64,000 nt of DNA from Streptomyces sp. GKU 895 (GCA_002027195.1 MWJO01000026.1:1-64000); one strand, 5' to 3'. Counted from the first letter of the stretch, positions 1-11,259 are shown. Numbers and translations are program-made. The notes: generated from the sequence alone by a model not told the origin.

Positions 1-1347
1 GAGGAGCGGCGAAGGCGCCGAACAGGCACCTGTCGCCCTGGCGGCGGGACCCCGCCGGGGCCGGCCGACCGATCGGCGTCCAGGACCCTCGACAGGGTGG
101 GTCCCGCCGTGGCCGGGGTGGCGGGGTCCGGGGGTGTGGTGGATGCCCTGGGCGTCCAGGACGCGGTGGAGGCGGGCGGCGTCCAGGCGCCACTTCCGGT
201 CCACGACCTCTTCCGGGTACTCCTGCCAGGTGACCGGGGCCCAGTCCGGGCCGGTTTCGGCAGGGCCGCCGTGGAAGAGGCGGGCGGCGAGGAGGGAGGC
301 CGCCTCGTCGATCGCGCCGGGTTCCTCCAGGAGGTCGCAGGCCGGGCGCTCGCCCAGGCGGGAGGCGAAGCCCTCGGCCAGCCGGTCGCGGCGGGACAGC
401 TCCGTGAGGGCGGCCACCACTCCGGCGTCCAGCCGGGAGGGCCAGCGGCCCATGCGCCAGGCGGGCAGCGCGACGCGGGTCAGAAGCCGGTCCCAGCCCG
501 CGTACGCCAGGCCCACCTGCTCCTGCGCGACGATCCGCAGTCCGTAGTCCACCGCCTGCGCGCGCTCGGCGGCCGCGGCGGCCACCCCGCGCTCCATCAG
601 CGCCGCGTGCTCCCGGCAGCCGCGCAGCAGCAGCCGCGCCACCCAGCCGACGCCCGCGCACACCCCGCGGGTCAGCCGGCAGCGGGCGGACGTCGAGGAG
701 ACGGCCACCGCGGCGTCCAGACCGCGCACGAAACGGCGGGCCGCGGCTATGTCCGGGTGGGCCGAGGGGCCCGTACCGGCGACGACCGGGGCGAGGACGG
801 CGCGGAGCTCGCCCACGCGCATCCACCACAGGAACGGGGAGCCGATGACGAGGACGGGGGCGGCTGTCGTACGGCGGTGCGCGCCGCGGGCGCCGGTGAG
901 CTCGTCACGGTCGGTCTGCGGGGGCGGGCCGTGGGCCGGGTGGGTGCGGTCCTCCAGCCAGCTGTCGCAGTCCGGGGTGAGCGCTATCGCGGAGGGGGCG
1001 GGGACGTCGAGGCGGTCGGCCAGGTCGCGGACCATGCGGTACAGGTCCGGGGCGGACTCCTCGGCGGAGTCGGGACCGTCGGGGCTCACCGCGGGGCGGG
1101 CGCGCGCGACGACCAGGGCGATGCCGGCGGCGGCGAGCAGGACGAGGGCGGCGAGCGGGGTGACGGTCCAGCGGGCGGCATGCCAGCCGGGGCCGACGAG
1201 ATGGCCGGTCGTGTCGCCCGCGTACAGCACCACGGCGACCGCGGCGGGCAGCAGTGCGACGGCCAGCGCGCGGCTGCGGATGCGCAGCACGGCGAGAGCC
1301 CGGGAACGAGCGGCCTGTGCTCCTGCCTCCACACCCATACCGGTCAC
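1..1347 (-). CDS. Membrane protein with degenerate M48-peptidase-like domain (partial, runs off left edge)
   Basis: Read leftward, the frame is open from a GTG at 1347 (in-frame ATG at 1338) to the window edge, about 449 codons. A GGGAGGGGG ribosome site lies about 11 bases before the GTG. Two hydrophobic stretches (about residues 20-45 and 57-80) are followed by LYRMVRDLADRLDVPAPS, the kind of segment that precedes the zinc site of M48 membrane peptidases. Next comes GELRAVLAPVVAGTG, where active members have ELxAVLAHExxH. Both zinc histidines and the catalytic Glu are therefore absent, and I infer a non-catalytic relative. The last 100 or so bases before the edge lose third-position G/C bias while another frame gains it, which hints at an indel near 60-130. 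The M48 link is by pattern only. Confidence 0.6.
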   Translation of the reverse strand, partial: MTGMGVEAGAQAARSRALAVLRIRSRALAVALLPAAVAVVLYAGDTTGHLVGPGWHAARWTVTPLAALVLLAAAGIALVVARARPAVSPDGPDSAEESAPDLYRMVRDLADRLDVPAPSAIALTPDCDSWLEDRTHPAHGPPPQTDRDELTGARGAHRRTTAAPVLVIGSPFLWWMRVGELRAVLAPVVAGTGPSAHPDIAAARRFVRGLDAAVAVSSTSARCRLTRGVCAGVGWVARLLLRGCREHAALMERGVAAAAAERAQAVDYGLRIVAQEQVGLAYAGWDRLLTRVALPAWRMGRWPSRLDAGVVAALTELSRRDRLAEGFASRLGERPACDLLEEPGAIDEAASLLAARLFHGGPAETGPDWAPVTWQEYPEEVVDRKWRLDAARLHRVLDAQGIHHTPGPRHPGHGGTHPVEGPGRRSVGRPRRGPAARATGACSAPSPLL

Positions 1348-1604
1348 GACCGGAGTCGCCCCCTCCCTGCTGTCCTGGCGTTGCTCATTCCCCCACTGTG
1401 GCACCCACCACCGACATCGCAATGCCGGTGGGCCAAGTGCCGGAACGCTTGCGCCGCACCCTAGTTGGGGCCTCGGTCCCCGTCAGCCGTTAAAGACATC
1501 GGTCACTCGATGGAATGGCTTTGGGGAAAGGTGGATGACGGACAGCGATGATCAGGCCTTGGATCTTGACTTGGATTCAGTCACGTTCGGGGCGAGCGAA
1601 AGCC

Positions 1605-1640
1605 GCAGGCCCCGAATCCAGAGACGGATTCGGGGCCTGC
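1605..1640. terminator. Perfect 15-bp hairpin downstream of purD
   Basis: Arms 1605-1619 (GCAGGCCCCGAATCC) and 1626-1640 are exact inverted complements around a 6-base loop. The hairpin sits 37 bases past the purD stop, so it most likely ends purD transcription. The rest of the 329-base gap (1348-1676) shows no convincing gene. Confidence 0.75.
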
Positions 1641-1676
1641 TCGGTTCATCGGGTCCCGGGGCCGGGCTGCGCCGGT

Positions 1677-2930
<1,254 letters not shown>

Positions 2931-3075
2931 GGGGTTCAGGGTAACCGGCGCGGGGAGTGCGGCTTTGTGCGGGTTGCTGAGGGGAGGAGCGTGAGAGGCC
3001 TGTACGTTCCTCCAACTCGCGGCCGAGGTTGCCGGGACCGGGCTCGGTGTCGGGTGCGTCCTCGGGTTCGCCGCC

Positions 3076-5339
3076 CTACTCGTTCGTGAACTCCTCCATC
3101 ACCGTCGCCCCCAGCTCCCGCACGATCAGTTCGCGGCCGGAGAGGGCCGACTCGTTGAGTCGGGGTCGTCGTCCCGGGATGTCGTCCTCGGGGCGACCGG
3201 GGCGGTTCGGGCGGAGGGCCGGGGCGCCGGGGCGGAGGTGCGAACGCGGGGGTGTCGACGGGTCAGGGTGGCGGGTGCCGCGGGGTGGGCTGGGGACTGG
3301 GGCGTTGGGGCGGCCGGGGTGCCGCGCGCGCCGCAGGCGCCGCCACCGCCGTAGCCGCCGTTGAAGTTCTGCGCGCCGCCGGTCGGCGCGGCCGCTGAGC
3401 CGCCCGACGCGTCGACGATCGCCTCGATCTTCCATGGACGCCGAACTGTTCGCCCAGCGCCTGCTTCAGGACGTCCTCGCTGCCGCAACTGACGAAGTTG
3501 TCCCGAGCGCCTAGCGTTGACGAAGCCGAGCTGGAGGTGGTGCCGTCGAAGCCGGCCACCTGGGCGTTCTGCTGAGCAGGATCCAGTGAAGCGGTTGGCG
3601 GTTCTTGACGGCCTCCAGGATGTTCGGCCAGAGCATGCGGGGTCGAGCCGGGCCGGGCGTAGGCCGCCGCGGCCGCGGGGTGCCAGGCTGCGGGGCGGGT
3701 GCCGGGGCCGCGGTGGGCTGGTGCCGCCAGGCGGCGCCGGCGTGCGGCGCTGCGGGCTGGCCGCCGCCGCCCACCAGGTGACCGTGGCCAGCCGCCAGGG
3801 CCACGTTTTGCGCCACCGGCGGGGTGGCCGTGGGCCATGCGCCGGGGCGGGGTGCCGGTGGCGGCGGGCGGGCGACGGGCGCGGAAGCGACGGGGTTCCT
3901 GGGCCGTCGGCGGAACCGGCGGCGGCGAGGGCAATCGGCGGCGCCGGCCGGCTGCACGGGCTGCCGGCGGTCTCCGGCCTCCCGCGCCCGCGGGCCTGCG
4001 CCCGCGGGCCTGCGCCTCCGCCGCGTGCCGCCGCTCGCGCCGCCGCGGCGCCGCCGCCCGGCGGGATCGCGCCGCCGCCCGGCGGGATCGGGCGGCCGCG
4101 AGGGCGTGGGCGTCGGGGCCGGGGACGTAGCCCATCGCGGGTGCGGCCACGCCACCGGCGGCGTGGCCACCGGAGAAGTTGACGCCTCGCTCCAGGCGGT
4201 CGAGGCGGGCCATCACCGACCGCTCGTCTCCATAGGCGGCCGGCAGCAGCACGCGGGCGCAGATCAGCTCGAGCTGCAGCCGGGGGGACGTGGGCGCCCC
4301 GCATCTCCGTGAGGCCCTCGTTGACGAGGTCGGCGGCGCGGCTGAGCTCGGCCGGTCCGAAGGTGGCTGCCTGGGCCTGCATCCGTTCCAGGACGTCGGC
4401 CGGGGCGTCGATGAGCCCCGTCTCGGTGGCGTCCGGGACGGCGGCGAGGATCACGAGGTCACGGAGGCGCTCCAGCAGGTCCGCGACGAAGCGACGCGGG
4501 TCGTTGCCGCCTTCGATGATCCGGTCCACGACCCCGAAGGCGGCGGCGCCGTCACCGGTGGCGAAGGCCTCGACGACGGAGTCCAGGAGGGAGCCGTCCG
4601 TGTAGCCGAGGAGGGAGGTGGCCATGGCATAGGTCACACCCTCCTCCCGGGCGCCGGCGAGGAGCTGGTCCATGACGGACATGGAGTCACGCACGGAACC
4701 CTGACCGGCGCGGACGACGAGCGGGAGCACGCCCTCCTCGACGGGGATGTTCTCCTTGCCGCACACCTCGCCGAGGTAGTCGCGCAGGGTGCCGGGGGGC
4801 ACGAGCCGGAACGGGTAGTGGTGGGTCCGCGACCGGATCGTCCCGATGACCTTCTCGGGCTCCGTGGTGGCGAAGATGAACTTGAGGTGCTCCGGGGGCT
4901 CCTCGACGACCTTCAGCAGTGCGTTGAAGCCGGCCGACGTGACCATGTGGGCCTCGTCGATGATGTAGATCTTGTACCGGCTGCTCGCGGGCCCGAAGAA
5001 GGCCTTCTCGCGCAGCTCACGGGCGTCGTCCACACCACCGTGGGACGCGGCGTCGATCTCGATGACGTCGATGGAACCCGGGCCGTTCCTGGCCAGGTCC
5101 CGGCACGACTGGCACTCGCCGCACGGGGTCGGCGTGGGACCCTGCTCACAGTTCAGACAGCGGGCCAGGATGCGCGCGCTCGTCGTCTTGCCGCAACCGC
5201 GCGGACCGCTGAACAGGTACGCGTGATTGACCCGGTTGTTCCGCAGCGCCTGCTGCAACGGGTCGGTGACATGCTCCTGCCCGATGACCTCGGCGAACGA
5301 CTCCGGGCGATAGCGGCGGTACAGCGCGAGAGACGACAC
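3076..5339 (-). CDS. dnaX: DNA polymerase III subunit gamma/tau (reading frame broken in the C-terminal half)
   Basis: This is the AAA+ clamp-loader subunit. The GTG at 5339 gives [19 protein letters not shown], the usual DnaX start. Intact signatures are [18 protein letters not shown] (Walker A), a CxxC-type zinc site in [13 protein letters not shown], and IYIIDEAHM (Walker B). The frame is clean to about 4300, where GCCCACG replaces an expected GCCACG (one extra C) after NEGLTEMRG. It then continues in a second frame as [20 protein letters not shown]. The Pro/Ala-rich linker (about 3430-4250) is scrambled across frames. The true C-terminus, [19 protein letters not shown], appears in yet another frame and stops at 3076. 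At least three shifts in a normally essential gene point to sequencing error in a GC-rich repeat. The clamp-loading ATPase domain is complete. Confidence 0.9.
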
Positions 5340-5399
5340 GCATACGAGGTTATAGGCGCCCACTGACAACCCGGGCCCGCCCGTCCGCTCCACCGGGAA

Positions 5400-5497
5400 C
5401 GCAAGCGCCCCCCACGCACCCGCCAGAGCCGACCTACCCTTGCTGCCTTCCGGCCCTGGGGGAGTTCAGTCAGATAGCGCCGCGTGAGGGGCTGCCC
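5400..5497 (-). ncRNA. ffs: Small signal recognition particle RNA (4.5S type)
   Basis: The minus strand holds the SRP core CCGGAAGGCAGCAAGGGTAG (around 5435-5455). Flanking bases pair into one long arm: GCCCCTCACGC at the 5' end with GCGTGGGGGGC at the 3' end. The roughly 98-nt length fits bacterial small SRP RNA, and placement just upstream of dnaX is common in actinobacteria. The RNA partners with Ffh for cotranslational membrane targeting. Ends are set from the pairing. Confidence 0.88.
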
Positions 5498-5568
5498 AAA
5501 CAGTACCCGATGGCCGGGGGTGGGAACGAGTTCGCGAGCACTCCTCAACGTCTTGTATTGTTTGCGGC

Positions 5569-5656
5569 GGAGGATTCGCCTAGAGGCCTAGGGCGCACGC
5601 TTGGAAAGCGTGTTGGGGGCAACCCCTCACGAGTTCGAATCTCGTATCCTCCGCCA
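5569..5656 (+). tRNA. tRNA-Ser (GGA), with CCA encoded
   Basis: Acceptor GGAGGAT pairs with ATCCTCC, followed by discriminator G and encoded CCA (5654-5656). The anticodon loop TTGGAAA within CACGC/GCGTG gives anticodon GGA. A long variable arm (class II) and a T-arm with TTCGAAT are present. It decodes UCC/UCU. Confidence 0.96.
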
Positions 5657-5675
5657 GTGCCTCACCGGGCACGAT

Positions 5676-5713
5676 GTCGAAAGGCCCCACCGTTCGCGGT
5701 GGGGCCTTTCGAC
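5676..5713 (+). terminator. Hairpin terminator after tRNA-Ser(GGA)
   Basis: A perfect 17-bp stem (5676-5692 with 5697-5713) closes on a TTCG tetraloop and is followed by GTTTCTG. It starts 20 bases past the tRNA 3' end. Confidence 0.85.
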
Positions 5714-5857
5714 GTTTCTGGTTGCGGATGTGGCCCGGAGAGGCAGGGCGTAATCTGGGCATTCATCCTGGACCGCGCCCGCTGGGCGTGAAGTCCCGCG
5801 TGCCTCCCGCTCATTGCTCCGTGGCTGGGGTGCGCCTGGACAAGCGGAGGATCTGCG

Positions 5858-6688
5858 ATGGGTACAGTCACGACCGACGACGGCACCACGATCTTCTACA
5901 AGGACTGGGGTCCTCGCGACGGGGAGCCGATCGTCTTCCACCACGGGTGGCCGCTGAGCGCCGACGACTGGGACAACCAGATGTTGTTCTTCCTGGCGCA
6001 GGGTTACCGGGTCATCGCCCACGACCGCCGTGGCCACGGACGCTCCACCCAGACCGCGACCGGCCACGACATGGACACCTACGCCGCGGACGTGACCGCC
6101 CTGACCGACGCGCTCGACCTGCGGGGCGCCGTACACATCGGTCACTCCACCGGCGGTGGCGAGGTGGCCCGCTACGTCGCCCGCGCCCGGCCCGGCCGGG
6201 TCTCCAAGGCGGTCCTGGTCGGCGCGGTGCCACCGCTGATGCTGAAGACGGAGGCCAACCCGGGCGGCCTGCCGATGGAGGTCTTCGACGGCTTCCGTGC
6301 GGGCGTCGCCGCCAACCGGGCCCAGTTCTTCGTCGACATTCCCTCGGGGCCGTTCTACGGCTTCAACCGTCCCGGCGCGCAGGTGTCGCAGGGTTTGATC
6401 GACAACTGGTGGCGCCAGGGCATGATGGGCGCGGCGAACGCGCACTACGAGTGCGTCGCGGCGTTCTCCGAGACCGACTTCACCGAGGACCTGCGGCGGA
6501 TCGAGGTACCCGTCCTCGTCGCGCACGGGACCGACGACCAGGTCGTCCCGTACGACGACTCGGCACCCCTGACGGTCGAGCTCCTGAAGAACGGGACCCT
6601 CAAGACCTACGAGGGCTATCCGCACGGGATGCTGTCGACGCACCCCGAGGTCCTCAACCCGGACATCCTCGCGTTCATCCGTTCCTGA
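5858..6688 (+). CDS. Alpha/beta hydrolase of the non-heme haloperoxidase (chloroperoxidase) type
   Basis: The 276 residues match cofactor-free haloperoxidases and related esterases. Visible are the oxyanion region [14 protein letters not shown], the nucleophile elbow GHSTGGG (Ser97), HGTDDQVVP with Asp227, and YPHGM with His256, a full catalytic triad. Such enzymes hydrolyse esters and can form peracids that oxidise halides; the natural substrate is usually unknown. No signal peptide is seen, so it is probably cytoplasmic. It stands alone in its direction between tRNA-Ser and a convergent PAP2 gene. The ATG at 5858 follows GGAGGATCTGCG, a good ribosome site. Confidence 0.9.
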   Translation: MGTVTTDDGTTIFYKDWGPRDGEPIVFHHGWPLSADDWDNQMLFFLAQGYRVIAHDRRGHGRSTQTATGHDMDTYAADVTALTDALDLRGAVHIGHSTGGGEVARYVARARPGRVSKAVLVGAVPPLMLKTEANPGGLPMEVFDGFRAGVAANRAQFFVDIPSGPFYGFNRPGAQVSQGLIDNWWRQGMMGAANAHYECVAAFSETDFTEDLRRIEVPVLVAHGTDDQVVPYDDSAPLTVELLKNGTLKTYEGYPHGMLSTHPEVLNPDILAFIRS

Positions 6689-6741
6689 CCCTCGCTCGGG
6701 CCGACGCTGACGCTGCTCGTCAGCGGCGGCCCGCGGTCGCC

Positions 6742-8172
6742 TCAGGACACCGGTGCCGGTTCCCCTTCCGGTTCCGGCTGGCGTTGGGTCGGCAGGGAGA
6801 TGTCCTGCCGCTCCCATGCCCTAGTGGTGCGGAGGTAGCCGTAGATGACGGAACCCATCGCCAGCAGGATCAGCGGGCCGTACAGCCACGGGAGGCGGGC
6901 CAGTTCCGTCGGGAGGAAGCGGTACGACAGGAGGAGGGCCGTGAAGATCGTCGTGCCGTAGGTGACCAGGTGGGTCGCCGAGCGGTCCCAGCCGCGGGCC
7001 TGGGCGCGCAGGGCCGCCTCGATCGTGAGCGTGAAGACCACGCCGGCCACGAGGTCGGTGCCGTAGTGCCAGCCGAAGCCGAGGGTCGCGGCGAGGGTGG
7101 CGATCAGCCAGAACGTGCCCGCCCAGCGCAGCGCGCGCGGGCCTTGGCGGGAGTGGATGAAGATCGCGGTGGCCCAGGCCGTGTGCAGGCTCGGCATGCA
7201 GTTGCGCGGGGTGAGCTCGTCGAACGGGATGGCGTGCGGGTCCGTGAGCGGGGGTGGCGTGTTCGGCCAGAAGTCGCCCACCGACCACTGCGCGGTGGCG
7301 GGCGTGTGGGTCCACAGGCCGACCGGCTGCCAGTGCTCGATGCCCGTGCCGTAGGCGAAGATCGGGCCGACCACCGGGAAGATCATGTAGATGCCCGGTC
7401 CGAGCAGCCCGATGACCAGGAAGGTGCGCACCAGGTGGTGGCGCGGGAAGCGGCGCTCGGCCGCCACGTTGCGCAGCCCGTAGAGAGAGACCAGGACGGC
7501 GGCCACGGCCAGCTGGCCGTAGACCAGGTCCAGGACGTGGGCACCGAGCGGGCCAGTGGCCTTGAGCATGCGGCCGGCCACCCAGGACGGGTCGCCCAGG
7601 GCACGGTCGGCGACCGCCACGTACGGGTCGAGGACCATCGGGCGGGCCTTGGCGGTGATGAGCAGCCAGGTGTCGCCCGTCTTACGGCCCGCCACCAGGA
7701 GCAGCGCGAGGCCCACGCCCTTCAGCAGCAGGAGGCGTTCGGCGCCGGTGCGGCGGGTCAGCGCGATGACGCCGAAACCCAGGACGACCCACAGCGCGCC
7801 GTTGCCGAAGGGGTGGCCGCCGTGCAGGCCGCTGCCCGTCGCCCAGCGCAGCAGCAGCAGAACGGCGTCGATGCCGAGGGCGACGCCGAGCGCGCGGAAG
7901 CGCTCCCGCCGGGTGAGCACCACCATCATCAGCGCCAGCGCGCCGTACAGCAGGAAGCCCGACTTGGGCGGCAGGATCACCTCCTTGACCTGGGTGGTCA
8001 GCGGTCCCGGCAGGCCGTAGTGGCGTGCGGTGATCTCCATCGCGATGAGGAAGCCGAGGGTCACCGCACCGGCCGCGGTCCACAGGATCGTTTGTGGGCG
8101 GCGCCACGCGGCGGACGTGGATCTTCGTCGTATTCGCGGGAGCGGGTGGTCCCGCGGCTCTCCAGGTATCAA
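6742..8172 (-). CDS. PAP2-superfamily integral membrane protein (inositol-phosphorylceramide-synthase-like)
   Basis: A 476-residue protein with many hydrophobic helices. The C-terminal half holds the PAP2 catalytic pattern: RNCMPSLHTAWA with His330, then GFGWHYGTDLVAG with His369 and Asp373. The N-terminal 200 residues are extra membrane segments (for example residues 72-86, 125-139 and 150-162). This arrangement is typical of actinobacterial PAP2 proteins annotated as phosphatidic-acid phosphatase or AUR1-like lipid phosphotransferases. The reaction probably involves a lipid phosphate or phosphoester at the outer membrane face; the substrate cannot be read from sequence. It is convergent with the upstream hydrolase and monocistronic by appearance. 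Confidence 0.88.
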   Translation of the reverse strand: MIPGEPRDHPLPRIRRRSTSAAWRRPQTILWTAAGAVTLGFLIAMEITARHYGLPGPLTTQVKEVILPPKSGFLLYGALALMMVVLTRRERFRALGVALGIDAVLLLLRWATGSGLHGGHPFGNGALWVVLGFGVIALTRRTGAERLLLLKGVGLALLLVAGRKTGDTWLLITAKARPMVLDPYVAVADRALGDPSWVAGRMLKATGPLGAHVLDLVYGQLAVAAVLVSLYGLRNVAAERRFPRHHLVRTFLVIGLLGPGIYMIFPVVGPIFAYGTGIEHWQPVGLWTHTPATAQWSVGDFWPNTPPPLTDPHAIPFDELTPRNCMPSLHTAWATAIFIHSRQGPRALRWAGTFWLIATLAATLGFGWHYGTDLVAGVVFTLTIEAALRAQARGWDRSATHLVTYGTTIFTALLLSYRFLPTELARLPWLYGPLILLAMGSVIYGYLRTTRAWERQDISLPTQRQPEPEGEPAPVS

Positions 8173-8341
8173 TGGGCCGGCCGATTTCTTGGACGTGGGT
8201 GCGGACGGGCGTGGGTGCGGGCGGATGTCGGACGGGCGTCTTGCGGTGTTGGGCCGTCGCTCATCGTAAGTTCAAAGACCCCCACCCTTCAGAGGGCCCG
8301 GCAGGGAAACCGGTTCGGGCCCGCCGCGTCCGTGCGGTCGC

Positions 8342-9085
8342 TCACGTCAGATTCAGGCCACCGTCCAGCACGATCACCTCGCCGGTGAGGTAGTCGCTCG
8401 CGATCAGGGAGGCCACCAGGTCGGCCACGTCGGCGGGCCGGGCGGGGCGGTGCATCGGGGCGCGTTCGCGCCAGAGTTGGTGGGCCTCGGCCCAGTCCCT
8501 CGTCATCGGGGTGTCCACCAGACCGGGCGCCACCGCGTTGACCCGGACGTCCGGGCCGAGCGCGGCGGCGAGGAGGCGGGTGACGTGGTTCAGGGCGGCC
8601 TTGCCGGCCGCGTACGGGACGGACGAGCCCTTGGGGCGCACCCCGGCGTGGCTGGTGATGTTCACCACGCTGCCGCCGCCGGGCGCCTCGCGGAGCGCCG
8701 GGAGCGCCTCCGTGCACAGCACCCAGGGCGCGATCAGGTTGACCTCCAGCAGCCGGCGCCAGTCCGCCGGGGTCGCGGCGGCCAGGTCCGCGTGCGGGAT
8801 GGGCCGGCTGATGCCCGCGTTGTTCACCAGGACGTCGAGGCGGCCGAGGCGGTCGAGGGCGGTCCCGACCAGGGCCCGCGTCTCGTCCTCGACCTCCAGG
8901 TCCGCCTGTACGTACGTCCCGCCGAGCTCCGCCGCGAGGGCCTCGCCGGCATCCGTGCTGCGCCGCGAGTGCACGACGACCCGCATCCCGTCCCCGGCCA
9001 GCCGCCGGGCCACGGCCTCACCGATACCGGACGTGGAGCCGGTGACCAGGGCTACGGGGCGGTCCTGTGCTGCTGCTGTTCCCAT
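8342..9085 (-). CDS. Short-chain dehydrogenase/reductase
   Basis: A classical SDR. The NAD(P) loop is TGSTSGIG near the N-terminus, NNAGIS marks strand beta-4, a catalytic Ser lies in VVNITSHAG, and YAAGK gives Tyr and Lys. The C-terminus EVIVLDGGLNLT is typical of the family. The ATG at 9085 follows AGGA by 9 bases; an in-frame ATG at 9103 would add six residues. The HSRRST region after beta-2 suggests NADPH preference by analogy. Substrate unknown. A small DUF4287 gene lies just upstream on the same strand. Confidence 0.9.
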   Translation of the reverse strand: MGTAAAQDRPVALVTGSTSGIGEAVARRLAGDGMRVVVHSRRSTDAGEALAAELGGTYVQADLEVEDETRALVGTALDRLGRLDVLVNNAGISRPIPHADLAAATPADWRRLLEVNLIAPWVLCTEALPALREAPGGGSVVNITSHAGVRPKGSSVPYAAGKAALNHVTRLLAAALGPDVRVNAVAPGLVDTPMTRDWAEAHQLWRERAPMHRPARPADVADLVASLIASDYLTGEVIVLDGGLNLT

Positions 9086-9133
9086 GCGGGTGGATCCTGC
9101 CATCGGCGCCCGGCGGCTCCTGCCGGGGCATGC

Positions 9134-9340
9134 TCACCTGCCTTCGGCCAGCGTGTGCGCCACCAGGGCGTTCGCGTGGCCGTGGCCCAGGCCGTGCTCC
9201 GTCTTGAGCCAGGTGACGAGTTGCATGTGCCGGGTCAGCGGGGAGCTGCGGATCAGCTCCACCCATTCCTCGATCGGGCGGCCGTACGTCTTCTCGATGG
9301 ACGGGAAGTAGCTGGCGGGGCCCTTCACCGGTTCGGTCAT
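9134..9340 (-). CDS. DUF4287 family small protein
   Basis: About 68 residues. The motif YFPSIEKTYGRPIEEWVELI and the later TWLKTEHGLGHGHANALV are characteristic of DUF4287, whose function is unknown. The start is placed at ATG 9340 because AAAGGA lies about ten bases upstream; an in-frame GTG at 9349 abuts that site and is unlikely. It lies upstream of the SDR gene on the same strand with about 50 bases between, so the two may be cotranscribed. Confidence 0.87.
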   Translation of the reverse strand: MTEPVKGPASYFPSIEKTYGRPIEEWVELIRSSPLTRHMQLVTWLKTEHGLGHGHANALVAHTLAEGR

Positions 9341-9420
9341 GTGACTCACGTCCTTTCGTGGCGTCGGTGTCGCCCTTCATGACCGTGGCCGGTGGCGGAA
9401 GTAATCGGCGCTCGCGGGCC

Positions 9421-11199
9421 CTAACGGATCTCGACCTTGTTCGTCTCGCTGACCTGATCGGTCTCGGAGATCCGCACGGTCGTCCGCATCGTCCAGGTCC
9501 CGGCGATGGGCAGGTTGAAGTCGCTGGTGCCCCAGTAGCCGCCCAGGTCGGTGAGCCGGGCGTCGAGGGGGCCGATGTCCTGGGACGGCAGCGTGAAGGT
9601 CAGCCGCAGCTCGGGGACGGTCGCGAAACCGCCGTCGGCGCCGAAGACGATCGCCTGCACCTGGTTCTGGCCGACCTGGCCCGGGTCGAGGGTGATCTGC
9701 ACGGTGCCGCGCCCGGCGGGGCCCATGTCGAAGGGCACGTTGGTGACCGAGGCGACGGGCAGCCCGCCGGCCGGGGCGGCCGTGCCCGCCTCCTCCGCCG
9801 CCCGCCCGGGCAGCGTGCCGGTCAGCACGGTCGTGAGGACCAGCACCACGACACCCACGGTGATCTCGACGGCCACGGACCGCCGCAGCCCCCGCCGGTA
9901 CCCGTCGTCACCGGGCGGGTTCGCGACGGCTTTCTCCGGCGCGGGCATCGGGGGCCCGCCCGCCGGCTCCGGCACGCGCTCCTGCTCCGGTACGACGCTC
10001 TCGGCGCCCACCGTCACCAGCCGTGCCGTCCACTGCCGTGACAGCCCGGCCGCGCCGAGCAGCACGAGCACCGCCGCGAGCTTGAAGAGCAGCAGACGGC
10101 CGTACGACGTCCCCGTCAGCGCCGCCCAGGAGCCGAGGCCGCGCCAGGACTGGTAGACGCCGGTCACGACCAGGACGGTCACACAGGCGAAGGCGAGGCG
10201 GGAGAAGCGGGCGACCGTGGCGGCCTCGACGACGGAGGCCCGGTACAGGGTGATGACCAGGGCGGTGAGGCCGCCCAGCCAGGCCGCCATCGCGAGGACG
10301 TGCAGCACGGAGGAGGTCATCGCCACCGGCACCTGGATACCGGCGGAGGCGTGCTCACCGGCGGCCCAGGTCAGGGCGAGCGCGACGGCGAGGGCACCGC
10401 CGGCGATCCGGGTGCCCTTGGCGCTCCATGCCTTGCGCACCCAGCGCAGATACAGCGCGGTGAGCGCGAGCAGCCCCAGCCGGGCGAGGAGGACGAGGCC
10501 GGGGCGGGTCGTCAGCGTCCGGTCGAAGCCGTCGAGAGCCGGGGCCGTGCCCGTCTCGTACGAGGCCCGCAGCAGCAGCTGGGCGACGGTCGCGGCGGCC
10601 AGGATCCCCCAGCCCGCCCACAGCAGCCGGGGCAGGGCGGTCGCGTCCGCGGGGCGGCAGACGGCGAGGAAGACGGCCGTGCCGATGAGGAGGGCGGCGG
10701 CGAGGTAGGCCAGATAGCGGGCGATGTTGTAGAGCGTGGCCGTGGTCGGGTTCTCGACCGGGCCGGGGTCCGCGACCGCCGAGGTGGCCGAGGGCCTGCC
10801 CACGGAGAACGTGAACGCGCCCGACACCGGGTGGCTGTCCGCCGAGACGACCCGCCAGGCCACGGTGTAGGTGCCCTCGCCGAGCCCCTTCGCGGGCAGG
10901 GCCACGCGGGCGGTGTCGGAGCGGCCCGGCACATGCTCGGGCTCGCCGGTGCGGACCCGCTGGTTGTCCGGGTCCAGGACGCGGAAGGAGTCGTCGAGCA
11001 GGCCGACGGACTCGGTGAAGGTCAGGGTGAGGTGGCGGGGCGCGGACTTGAGGACGGCTCCGTCCTCGGGGTCGCCGGCGCGGAGGGCGGCGTGGGCCGA
11101 CGCGGGTCCCGCGCCGCCGAAGAGGAGCAGGACCAGCACGGTGCCCAGCAGCACCAGCCCTTGAAATCGCCGCCGTCCTCGGCCACCGTCACGCTCCAC
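9421..11199 (-). CDS. CopC-CopD fusion, copper resistance/uptake membrane protein
   Basis: 592 residues. After an N-terminal signal segment ending GPASAHAALRAGDP, the mature protein would begin with the CopC copper-binding His. A CopC-like beta domain (to about residue 135) contains TESVGLLDDSF and SADSHPVSGAFTFSVG. Next come eight or so membrane helices of the CopD type, including GEHASAGIQVPVAMTSSVLH with conserved His. A final extracytoplasmic beta domain (about residue 480 onward) ends in WTMRTTVRISE. The combined CopC/CopD form is common in actinobacteria and moves copper from outside to cytosolic targets. Start is GTG. No copper-responsive operator was recognised. Confidence 0.9.
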   Translation of the reverse strand: MERDGGRGRRRFQGLVLLGTVLVLLLFGGAGPASAHAALRAGDPEDGAVLKSAPRHLTLTFTESVGLLDDSFRVLDPDNQRVRTGEPEHVPGRSDTARVALPAKGLGEGTYTVAWRVVSADSHPVSGAFTFSVGRPSATSAVADPGPVENPTTATLYNIARYLAYLAAALLIGTAVFLAVCRPADATALPRLLWAGWGILAAATVAQLLLRASYETGTAPALDGFDRTLTTRPGLVLLARLGLLALTALYLRWVRKAWSAKGTRIAGGALAVALALTWAAGEHASAGIQVPVAMTSSVLHVLAMAAWLGGLTALVITLYRASVVEAATVARFSRLAFACVTVLVVTGVYQSWRGLGSWAALTGTSYGRLLLFKLAAVLVLLGAAGLSRQWTARLVTVGAESVVPEQERVPEPAGGPPMPAPEKAVANPPGDDGYRRGLRRSVAVEITVGVVVLVLTTVLTGTLPGRAAEEAGTAAPAGGLPVASVTNVPFDMGPAGRGTVQITLDPGQVGQNQVQAIVFGADGGFATVPELRLTFTLPSQDIGPLDARLTDLGGYWGTSDFNLPIAGTWTMRTTVRISETDQVSETNKVEIR

Positions 11200-11259
11200 G
11201 TCCGTACCCCACTCCGTCCCGCCGCTCCGGGAGAGGTACGTACGCGAGCCGCGGAACGC

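Noticed and set aside
97..1464. Long plus-strand reading of 455 codons
   Set aside because: It is antisense to the M48-like gene, whose frame shows the strong third-position G/C bias; the plus reading has an unnatural Gly/Arg/Val composition.
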